This document shows, piece by piece, positions 49,677-60,870 of a stretch of 64,000 nucleotides of DNA (position 1 is the stretch's first letter; each line of letters opens with the position of its first letter). The notes under the pieces were generated by a model that was not told the DNA's origin, made no database searches, and saw only the letters and a list, made by a program, of their open reading frames with translations. The position numbers and the translations under genes are program-made. Origin of the DNA: Cymbidium sinense (lineage: Eukaryota; Streptophyta; Magnoliopsida; Asparagales; Orchidaceae); assembly GCA_021442155.1 (NCBI GenBank), contig CM038216.1, forward strand, positions 92,553,666-92,617,665, read 5' to 3'.

Positions 49677-52600
49677 CAAAAACACTAAACCCTAAAAAAA
49701 AACTTGAACCCTAAACCTAAAACCTAAACCCTAAACCCTAAACCATAAAAATCCTAAACCCTAAAACCTAAACCCTAAAAAAAACACTAAACCATAAACC
49801 CTTGCCTAAACCCTAAACCTAAACCCTAAACCTTAAACCCCAAACCCTAAACCCAAACCCAAAAAATAAATAAACTCTAAACCCAAAGCCCAAAATGCTA
49901 AAATTAAACTTAAACTAAATAAAACCTAAAAATAAATAAATAAAAAAACCTAAACAAAAAAAAATATGAAAATTAAATAAAGTTAAAAACTTAAAACTAA
50001 ACTAAACATAAACCTAAAAACAAAATAAAATAAAACTAAACTAAAATAAAATAAATAAAACCTAAACTAAATTAAAAAATTAAAACCTAAATAAAATAAA
50101 CTAAACCAAAATAAAATAAAATAAACCAAATAAAACTAAATAAAAACTTAAACCTAAAAATAAAACTAAAAATAAATAAAAAATAAAACCATTAACCCTA
50201 AACTAAAAAAAACCTAAACCTAAAATAAAAATAAAATAAACCTAAATCTAAACTAAAATAAACTAAACTAAAATAAATAAAACCTAAATTTAAACCTAAA
50301 ATAAGCTAAACTAAATAAAAAAATAAACTAAAAATAAACCTAAAACTAAAATAAAATATAAAACCTAAAAATAAACCTAAATTAAACAATTAAAACCTAA
50401 ACCTAAAAAAATAAAATAAAAACCTAAACCTAAACCTAAAAATAAAAAATAAAACCTAAACCTATAAAATAAAATACAAATAAATCTAAACCTAAAAAAT
50501 AAACTAAAATAAAAAACCTAAACTAAAATAGATAAACCTAAAATTAATAAACAAAATTAAGTAAAAAAAACTTAAATATATATAGAAATAAAATAAACTA
50601 ACATAAACAAAAAATAACCTAAATAAACCTAAACCTACTAGATTACTTAAGTTTTTTAAAAAAACTCTAAATCTAAACTCTAAATCCTAAAACTAAACCT
50701 AAACCCTAAACCCTAACCCCTAAACTCCAAAACCTAAAACCCTAATCCCTAAACCTTCTTAAACAACCCTAAACCATAAACTAAACCATAAACCAAACCC
50801 TAAACCCTAAACACCAAACCACTAAAACCAAAACCTATAAATTAAATAAAACCCTAAAAAAATAAAATAAATAAAATTCTAAACTTAAATAAATAAAAAA
50901 ATAAAATAAAATAAAAACCTAAACCTAAACCAAATAATAAAATACAATAAAAAATAAATACTAAACTAAAATAAAATAAATAAAAACTTAAACTAACCTA
51001 AAAAAATTAAAAATAAAAATCCAAAATAGAATATAAACTAAACTTAAAATAAAAATAAAATAAAATAAAAACTAAATAAAAACCTAAACCTAAAAAATAA
51101 ACCTAATAATTAAAACCTAAAATTTATAAAATATAAAACCTAAACTTCAAACTAAGAAAAACCAACACCTAAAGTAAATGTAAAATAAGCCTAAGCCTAA
51201 ACTAAAATAAATAAAATTGAAACCTAAACCTAAAATAAACTAAACATAAACCTATACCTAAACTAATAAAATAAAATAAACTAAAAATAAAATAAAAATA
51301 AACCTAAGCCTAAGCCTAAGCTACAAAATAAAACCTAAGACCTAAACCTAAAATAAAAACCTAAAACCTAAACCTAAAAAAATTAAATAAAAACCTAAAC
51401 CTGGACCTAAAAATAAAAAAATAAAACCAAATCCTAAAAAAAAAAAAAAAAAAAACTAAACTAAGAAAATAAACCTAAACTTAAACATAAACCTAAATAA
51501 TAAACTAAAATAAAAAACATAAATAAAAATAAATAAGCCTATAATAAATAAACTAAACTAAATAAAAATAAAAATAAACCTAAATAAATAATAAAATAGA
51601 CTAAATACACCTAAACATACCAGTTTACTTAATTTTAAATAAAATAAAAAAAAATCTCAAACCCTAAACCCCAAGCCCTAAAACTAACCCATAAACCCTA
51701 AAACCAAAAACCCTAAACACTAAACCCTAAACCCTAAACTTTAAATCCTAAACCCTAAAACCATAAACCCTAAAACCTAAACCCTAATCCCTAAGCCCTA
51801 AACCCTACAACCTTGAACCCTAAACCCTAAACCCTAAGCATTAAATAATTAAAACCTAAAATCCTAAACCTAAACTAAATAAAACCTAATAATAAAATAA
51901 GTAAAAATACCTAAACTTAAAAAAATATAATAAAATAAAAACCTAAACAAAAACCTATGCCTAAGCATACACCTAAACCTAAACTTAAAAATAAAATAAA
52001 ATAAAAACTAAAAATAAACTAAAATAAAATTAATAAAAACATAAACTAAATTAATAAATAAAATAAACATAAAAATAAAAAACCAAAATAAAATAAAAAC
52101 TAAACATGAAAGAAAACTATAATAAACTTAAAATAAAAACCTAAAACTTAAACCTAAAAAATTAAATAAAAATGGAAACCTAGACATAAAAATAAAAACT
52201 TAAACCTAAACCTAAAAAATAAAATAAAAATAAGTCTAAACTAAAAAGTAAACATAAGCCAAAACCTAAACCTAAAAAATAAACTAAAATTGAAAACCCA
52301 AACGTAAATATATAAACCTAAACTAAATAAACTAAACTAAATAAAAAATAAACCAAAATAAAAAGATAAAAATAAAATAAACTGAATAAATAAAAAATAA
52401 ACTAACTAAACCTAAACCTAACTGTATAATTAATTTTTAAAAAAAAAACCTAAACTCTAAACCGTAAAATCCTTAACCTAAACTAAATAAAACCTAAAAA
52501 TAAAATAAATCAATAAACCTAAACCTAACTAAAAAATAATGAAAACTTAAACTAAAACCAAAATATAAATCTAAACTTAAACCTAAACCTAAACTTAAAA

Positions 52601-55600
52601 ACTAATTAAAAACTAAACCTAAAAATTAAACCTAAAAAATAAACTTAAAAATAAATAAAAAATCCTAAACCCTAAAATAAGAAAAAACCTAAACCTAAAA
52701 TAAAAATAAAATAAACCTAATCCTAAACTAAAGTAAATAAAATCTAAAATAAGCTAAACCTAAGCCTAAACATAAACAAAATAAAATAAAATAAACTAAA
52801 AATAAACCTAAACTAAAAAAATAAAACCTAAAAATAAACCTAAAATAAAAACTTAAAACCTAAACCTAAAAAAATAAAATAAAAACCTAAACCTAAAAAA
52901 ATAAACTAAAATACAAAACCTAAATTAAAATAAATAATCTATAAACTAAATAAAAATAAGAATAAACCTAAAAAAATATAAACTAAAATAAATAAAATAA
53001 ATAAACTAAATAAATCTAAACCTACCAGTTTACTTAATTTAAATAAAATTAAAACATAAAAAATAAAGAGAAGAAAACCCTAACTCTATACCCCAAACCA
53101 TAAAACTAACCCTAAATCCTAAAACCTAATCCAAATACCTAAACATAAAAAAATAAAATAAAACCCTAAACCTAAACTTAAAAATAAAAAAAATAAAACC
53201 TAACCATAAAAAATAAAATAAAACTAAAACTAAGCTAAAACATAAACATAAACCTAAACCTAAACCCAAAAAATAAACTAAAATAGAAAACATAGAATAA
53301 AATAAATAAAACTAAAATAAATAAAATAAACTAAATAAAAATATAAAATAAACCTAAATAAAAAAAATAAAAAATAAACTAAATAAACCTAAAATTATCG
53401 GTTTACTTATTTAAAAAAAAAACCCTAAACCCTAAACCCTAAATCATAAACCCTAAATGCTAAACCTTAAGCCATAAAACTAAGCATAAACCCTACACTC
53501 TAAATAAACAACCCTAAACCCTAAACCCTAAAAACATTAACCTAAACTAAATAAAATTTAAGAATAAAATAAATAGAAAAACCTAAACCTAAATAAAATA
53601 GAATAAAAACCTAAACTAAAATCTATACCTAAACTTAAACCTAAACCTAAAAACTAAGTAAAAGCCTAAACATAAAAAATAAACCTAAAAATAAATAAAA
53701 ATTTAAACTTAAACGCTAAACTAAAAAAAACCTAAACCTAAAATAAAAATAAAATAAACCTAAACTAAACTAGAATAAATAAAACCTAAACCTAAACCTA
53801 AACTACATAAAATAAAATAAACTAAAAAATAAACCTAAACAACAACTAAAAAAGAAAATTGAAAAATAAACCTAAAATTAAAACCTAAAACCTAAACCTA
53901 AAGAAATAAAATAAAAACTCAAACCTAAACCAATAAAAAAAACTTAAACTTAAAAAATAAAATAAAAGGAAAACTAAATTAAAAAATAAACCTAAAATAA
54001 AATAAAAAAATAAAATAAAACCTAAGATAAAATAAATATATCTAAAATAAACAAACTAAAAAGAAAAATAAAGTAAAAATAAATAAATTAAACTAAAATA
54101 AATAAAAAAATGAACTATATAAACCTGAACCTACCAATTTACTTAATTTAATAAATAAAAAAACATAACCCTAAACCCCAAACCCTAAAATTAACCCTAA
54201 ACCCTAAAACCCTAAACCCTAAACACTAAACCCTAAACTCAAAACCCTAAACCTTAAAACCCTAAACCCTAAGCCCTGAACCATAAACATACAACCTTGA
54301 ACCATAAACCCTAAACCCCAAACCCTAAATGCTAAACCCTTAAGCCTAAACCCTAAAAATCTAACAACCTAAACTTAAACTAAATAAAACCTAAAAATAA
54401 AAGAATTAAAAAAACCTAAACCTAAATAAAATAAAAAAATAAAATAAAATTAAAACCTAAACTAAAACCTAAATCTAAACCTAAACATTAACCTAAGAAT
54501 AAAATAAAATAAAAATAAAAATTAAACTATAATAAAATAAATAAAACCCTAAACTAAACTAAAAAGTAAAATAAACCTAAAAAGAACTTAAATAAAATAA
54601 AAACTAAATATGAAATAAAAATTAAATAAACCTAAAATAAAAACCTAGAACCTGAACCTAAAATAAATAATAAATAAAAACTAAACAAAAATTTAATAAA
54701 TAAAAACCTAAACTAAACTAAAAAATAAAAATCCTAAACAAAATAAAAACTAAATTTAAAAAATTTTAAAAAAGAAAACCTAAAATAAAATAAAAACTAA
54801 ATAAAACCTAAACCTAAAAGCCTAAAATAAAAAAATAAATAAAAATACTAAACTAAAAAAAAAAAGCCTAAACCTAAAAAATAAAAAATAAAATAAACAA
54901 AATAAAATAAATCTAAACCTAAGATAACCTAAACCTAAATAAAATAAAATAAAATAATCTAAAAATAAACCTAAACCTAAACTTCAAAAGATAACCTAAA
55001 AATATACCTAAAATAGAAACCTAAAACCTAAACATATAAAAATATAATAAAAACCTAAACCTAAACCACAAAATAAAAAATAATACATAAACCTCAAAAA
55101 TAAATAAAATAAAACTAAAAAAAAAAATAAACCTAAACATAAACTTAAAAATAAACTAAAATAAAAAACCTAAAATAAATAAACTAAACAAAATAAAGAT
55201 AAAATAAACCTAAATAAACTCCTCTGCTGCTTAATTTCATAAAAAATAAAAATAAAATAAAAAACTCTAAACCCAAACTAATCCTAAACCCTTAATATCC
55301 TAAAGCCAAAACCCAAACCCAAAACCCTAAACCCTAAACCCAAAACCTAAACACTAAACCCTAAACCTACGCTAATACCCTAAACCCCAAACCACTCTAA
55401 ACCTAAACCCTAAACCCTAAACCCTAAAAACCTTAAATACTAAATCTAAACTAAATAAAACATAAAAATAAAATAAATAAAAACTTAAGCCTAAATACAA
55501 TAAAATGAAATTAAAATGAAATAAAAAATAAAATAAAATGAAATAAAAAATGAAATAAAAAATAAAAATAAAATAAAATGAAATAAAAACCTAAACCTAA

Positions 55601-56309
55601 AAATAAATAAAAAATAAAATCTAAACGCTAAACTTTAAAAAAAACCTAAACCTAAAATAAACAAAATAAAATAAACCTAAACCTAAAGAAAAATAAACTA
55701 AACTAAAATAAATAAAACCTAAACCTAAACCTAAACTAAATAAAATAAAATAAACTAAAATAAACTTAAACCTAAACTAAAAATAAAAAAATAAAAAATA
55801 ATAACCTAAAAACTAAAAATAAACCTATACCTAAAATAAAATATAAAACCTAAATCTAAAAAATAAAATAAAAATAAAACCTATAAAATAAACCTAAACT
55901 AAACCTAAAAAAATAAACTAAAATAAAAAAACCTAAACTAAAAAAATAAACCTAAAATAAATAAACTAAACTAAATAAAATAAACATAAAATCCAAATAA
56001 AATAAAAATAAAGTAATCTAAAATAAATATAAAATAAACTAAATATCTAAACTAAACTCAATTTACTTAATTTAAAATTAAAGAAAACTTTTAAACCATA
56101 AACCTACAACACTAAACCCTAAACCTTAATCCCTAAAAAACCTTAAACCCTAAGCCCTAAACCTTAACCCTAAACCCTAAACAATAAAGGCATAAACCCT
56201 AAAACCCTAATCCCTAAACCCTAAACCCTAAATGCTAAAACCTAACCCTAAACCCTAAACCCTAAACCCTAATCCCTAAACCCTAAACCCTAAAACCTAC
56301 TACCCTAAA
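49677..56309 (+). repeat. Telomere-like arrays with eight tags; duplication copy 2 and beyond
   Basis: Up to about 54,190 this repeats the order of 44548-48960: tags at 50634-50666, 51616-51640, 52419-52448, 53021-53042, 53391-53421 and 54130-54150, and the triple CCTAAG run at about 51303-51320. After 54,200 the arrays continue with tags at 55220-55240 (diverged) and 56058-56075. A run of AATGAAATAAAAAATAAAAT steps lies at 55500-55590. Clean CCCTAAA precedes GRP copy I. No gene is seen. Confidence 0.83.
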
Positions 56310-56738
56310 CCTTGATGGCAGGATCATCACCGTCAAAAAGGCTCATTCTAAATCTGGTGGTGGAGGCGAAGGCAGAGGCGACAATTATCATAGTGGTTGT
56401 GGGGGATCTAGAGATGTTGGTGGATATGGGGTGGGATGAGCGACAAAGGTTACGTCCGTGGTGGTGGCAAGGAGATATCTGGGATATGATGGTGAATCCT
56501 GCTACTCAAGAGGCTGGGGTGGTTCTTATGAGAACTAGAGAAATTGATGAATGACCAACTTGATTTGTTGCTTATGGAACTATGTCTTTCTGAGAGCTCT
56601 AGTTCTGGGTTTTGATTTTCTCTGTGTGCTCATTTTTATCTATGTCATCGCTTGTCTCTTAGAAAACTTCATTACTTGGTTGATGAAATCGAAAAGAAGA
56701 AATGTTGAATTTAAATTTGTTCTCTGTTAAAAGAAAAA
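56310..56738 (+). pseudogene. GRP retrocopy I
   Basis: Starts slightly later than most copies (CCTTGATGGCAGGATCATC), immediately after CCCTAAA and without the leader phrase. Reads LDGRIITVKKAHSKSGGGGE, GRGDNYHSGCGGSRDVGGYG, then a stop after VG. A deletion removes the QSSGGYGGGR part, and RRM sequence is absent. The 3' UTR has lost several short pieces (CTTTCTGAGAGCTCTAGTT) but ends with GAAGAAATGTTGAATTTAA and an A-rich tail before CCATAAACC. Confidence 0.87.
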
Positions 56739-58870
56739 ACCATAAACCTTGAACCCTAAACCTAAACCCTAAATCCTAAACCCTAAAACCTAAACCTTAA
56801 AACCTAAACCCTAAATCCTAAACCCTAAAACTTAAACCCTAAAACCTAAACCCTAACCTCTAAACCCTAAAACCCAAACCTAAATGTTAAACCCTAAACC
56901 ATAAACTAACCCTAAACCCTAAAAAGCTAAAACCTAAACCTAAACTAAATAAAACCTAAAAATAAAATAAAACAAAAAATAAATAAAATAAAATAAAATA
57001 AAAAATAAAAATCTAAACCTAAACCTTAACCTAAAAAAATAAAATAAAAAATGAAAACTAAACTAAAATAAAATGAATAAAAACCAAAACTAAACTAATA
57101 AATAAATAAACCTAAAAAAAATTTAAATAAAACATAAACTAAATGTATAATAAAAAATAAAATAACATAAAATATAATAAAAACTAAATATAAACTTAAA
57201 CGTAAAAAATAACCCTAAAAATAAAACATAAAAATAAATAATAAATAAAACTTAAGCCCTAAACATAAAAAAATATAAACCTAAAATAAACAAAGTAAAA
57301 TAAACCTAAACCTAAACTAAAATAAACTAAACTAAAATAAATAAAACATAAACCTGAACCTAAAATAAACTAAACATAAACCCTAAATTAAATAAAATAA
57401 GAAAAACTAAAATTAAACCTAAACATAAACTAAAAAATAAAACCTAAAAATAAACCTAAAATAATAACCTAAAGCCAAAACCTAAAAAAATAAAACAAAA
57501 ACTTAACCCTAAACCTAAAAAATAAAACCTAAACCTAAAAAGTAAAATAAAAATGAAACCAAACTAAAAAATAAACATAAACCTAAACCTATAAAATAAA
57601 CTAAAATAAGAAACCTAAATGAAAATAAATAAATTAAACTAATTAAAAATAAAAAAATAAACCAAAAAAAAAATAAAAATAAAATAAACTAAAATAAATA
57701 ACCATAAACCCTAAAACTAATCGATTTATTTAATTTAAAAAAACCCTAAACTCTAAATCCTAAACCCTAAGCCTACAACCCCTAAACCCCACCACCCTAA
57801 CTCTCCCTCCTAAACCTAACCACTAAACTAAACCCTAAACCTAAACCATAAAACCCACAATCCCTAACAAACCCTAAATCCTAAATTCACAAACTAAACC
57901 TTGAACCCTCAAAACTTTTACTGTCTAATCAACCTAAACCTAAACCTAAAATCCTAAAACCTAAACTAAACCTAAAATAAACTCTAAATCTGCACCCTAA
58001 ACCTTAAACCACAAACCTAAATAACCTAAAAAAATAAAACTTTAAAATAAATAAATAAACAAAAACCTAAATAAAATAAAATAATAAAATCAAAGTAAAA
58101 CCTAAACTTAAACCTAAAAATTAATTAAAATTAAAAATAAAAAATAACTAAGATAAAATAAATAAAATCCTAAACTAACTAAAATAATAAAATAAACCTT
58201 TGAATAAAAAACCTAAATAAAATAAAAACTAAACATAAAATAAAAATAAATAAGCTAAAATAAAACTAAATAATAAATAAAACCTAAACTTAAAAAATAA
58301 ATCAAAAGTAAAACCTAAAACCCCAAATAAAAAATAAACTAAAATAAAATAACAACTAAACCTAAACTAAAAATAAAACTTAAACCTAAAAATAAAAAAA
58401 AATACTTAGACCTAAAAAATAAATAAAAATAAAACTAAACTAAAAAATAAACATAAACATAAACCTAAATTTAAAAGATAAACTAAAATGAAAAACTTAA
58501 CCTAAAATAAATAAACTAAACTAAATAATATTAAAAAGATAAAATAAACTCAAATAAATAAAAAATAAACTAAATAAACTAAATAAACCTAAACCTATTA
58601 GTTTGCTTAATTAAATAAAAAACTCTAAACCTTAATTCCTAAATCGTAACCCTAAACCTAAACCTACAACCTAACAACCCCCCAAAACCCTAAACCCTAA
58701 ACCCTAAATCCTAAACCCTAAACATTAAACCCTAAACTCTAAACCCTAAAACCCTAAACCCTAAACCCTAAAACCTACTACACTAAACCCTAAATCCCAA
58801 ACCCTAAAGCTTAAACCTTAAACCCTAAACTAACACTAAACCATAAAGCTTAAAGTTGCTGTAAAACCTA
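56739..58870 (+). repeat. Telomere-like arrays with two tags
   Basis: Clean repeats (56745-56930), a decayed tract ending in a diverged tag (TCGATTTATTTAATTT, 57720-57737), a variant-rich C-rich patch (57770-58020), another decayed tract tagged at 58591-58615 (TATTAGTTTGCTTAATT), then clean repeats. The bases just before GRP copy J (AAAGCTTAAAGTTGCTGTAA) match neither the usual leader nor CCCTAAA. Confidence 0.83.
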
Positions 58871-59190
58871 AGAATGGGCAAAACTTGATGACAGGAACAT
58901 CACCGTCAACCAGGCTTTATCTAGATCTAAAAGTGGTGGTAAAGGTGGAGATGAAGGTTATCGCATTGGTAGTGGGGGATCTAGAAGTGCTGGTGGGTAT
59001 GGAGGTGGTGATCAGAGTAGTGGTGGTTATGGAGGCGGGAAGAGCGATGGAGGTTACAGACGTGGTGGTGGCGGAGGGAGACATTAGAGATATGTTGGTG
59101 AATCCCACTACTTGAGAGACAATAGTGGATCTGATGGGAATTGGAGAAATTGAACAACAGTCGATTCGATCTGCTGCTTATGGAACTTTT
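58871..59190 (+). pseudogene. GRP retrocopy J, coding part well kept, 3' tail missing
   Basis: After a one-base deletion in the first codons, one frame reads RNITVNQALSRSKSGGKGGD, EGYRIGSGGSRSAGGYGGGD, QSSGGYGGGKSDGGYRRGGG, GGRH, a stop (TAG), RYVGESHYLRDNSGSDGNWR, N and the genuine TGA stop at 59151-59153. It therefore keeps the ancestral C-terminus and stop that most copies have lost. The 3' UTR breaks off at CTTATGGAAC, followed by TTTTCCACCCTAAACC, so it has no poly(A) tail. It is the copy closest to ordinary chromosomal DNA. The loss of the tail suggests a recombination breakpoint here. Confidence 0.88.
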
Positions 59191-59329
59191 CCACCCTAAA
59201 CCTTAAATCCTAAACCCTAAACCTTAAACCCTAAAAACCTAAACCCTAAAACCTACAACCCTAAACCATAAACTAACCCTAAACTAACTCTAAACCCTAA
59301 CCCTAAACCCTAAACCCTAAACCTTGAAT
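59191..59329 (+). repeat. Last CCCTAAA array
   Basis: About 140 bases of nearly clean CCCTAAA and CTAACCC repeats. Beyond CCCTAAACCTTGAATAAAG no further telomere-like sequence is seen to the end of the window. Confidence 0.9.
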
Positions 59330-60870
59330 AAAGATGTCATTAGGAGTAGATCTAAAGAATGACCTAATCCTTACATAGTTATGGTAGCTAAAGAAAATGT
59401 CTTCAAGAGACTTTCGCTTGACTATTAGAGATTTGAATACCTTAAACTTTAACCCAAGATCATATTATAATACCATATATTACAGTATAATGTAACATCA
59501 TATATTTGAGCATGTAGTGATAGGTTTTTGGATGTTGTAAGATGTTTTGAAATGTTTAAGTATATTATGGTATTGTTTCATATAGTCTATATTAATATAA
59601 ATCATAAAAAATATTGATTCAATAAATTAGATGATGAAATTTGTTAAATTTGAAGTGGGAATTAGGTTGTAGTACCAAAGTTGTGCTATGCCACTTGCAG
59701 TCTAAAAAGTAAGATTTTATGTTCAAAATAAATATTATATGTTGTAGCATAATATTGTATCATATCATAATATATTGTTCTGCATATTTTAAGTTTTTTT
59801 AGTATTTTACAATCATGCAGACGAGCCTACACTAGCATTATTTATAAAAATGTTGATTTAGACTTTAAAATGGTGGAATTTGGCCAAATTCATATTAGGT
59901 AGAGCATGACATTATAATATATTATTTTAATTTAAAATGTGTAAGTGATACAAATAAAATATATAGTTTTTTATTGTTTAGACTAATTTTATGATTTTTA
60001 TCTTAAGCAACCCATTGTGATGTGATATACAATATAATATAATATAATATGTTATAATGTATTATAATATAAGATTCCATAACATAGTATAGCATCATGC
60101 ATTATAGCATACTATTGTGTATTACTACTTGTTATTTAACATATTTTAGTTTGTTATAGTATGATGTAGTAGAGTTTGTACTAGCATAATTCATAAAAAT
60201 ACTTATTTATAAGCTAAGGTAAGCTTTAGGGAATATCATTGGGGATGTGCTATGGTGTGTCATTTAATCAAAAGAATGGAATTTTGCATTAAAAAATGTT
60301 CATCCAAATTTTGTATTTTTTTTGCTTAAAGTAATTCATTTTAAGGTGTAATTTAAGATAACATATTATATGAAGGCATATTAAAATATAATGTACATAC
60401 CAATATAACTTCACATATATATGAATGTGGTGGTGTGTTACTAAATATTATTGAACATTTTAGTATTGTTTACTTTTGTTATAATACATTGGGTCAAAAC
60501 TCACAAAAATGTTAATTTGATAGTTGAGATGGAAGAATATGGCCAAATTCACAGCACACACGAAGAAGTAACACCAAAATTATGCTATTTTATTACATTT
60601 CTAATAGAAAATTAACAATTTTACATCCAAAATGACCATTATTCATATTTTGAGAAAAAAATTTTTATTTGTTCCTTTAAAGTGATTCTAATGAGGTGTA
60701 ATATTAGACAATATATTATATTATAGCAAATTATAATATAACATCATATATTATAATATAATATAGTGTTATAATTCACACTATAATATGCTTAGCATGA
60801 TATTGATAGTTAGTTTGAGCTTGCACCAATCATAAAATGTTGATTATAATATTAAGGTGATGTAATTTCA
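59330..60870. repeat. AT-rich degenerate tandem repeat, period about 0.33 kb
   Basis: The phrase CATAAAAATGTTGATT or close variants recurs near 59607, 59845, 60190, 60508 and 60832. GGCCAAATTCA follows it at about 59885 and 60543. A second phrase (AAAGTAATTCATTTTAAGGTGTAAT or similar) recurs near 60010, 60340 and 60690. Runs of ATAATATAATAT lie between. This indicates four to five diverged monomers of about 320-345 bases. No coding sequence is seen. Confidence 0.6.

Noticed and set aside
1..59329. CRISPR array or bacterial repeat system
   Set aside because: The repeats are 7-base plant telomere units without regular spacers, and the embedded genes are eukaryotic.
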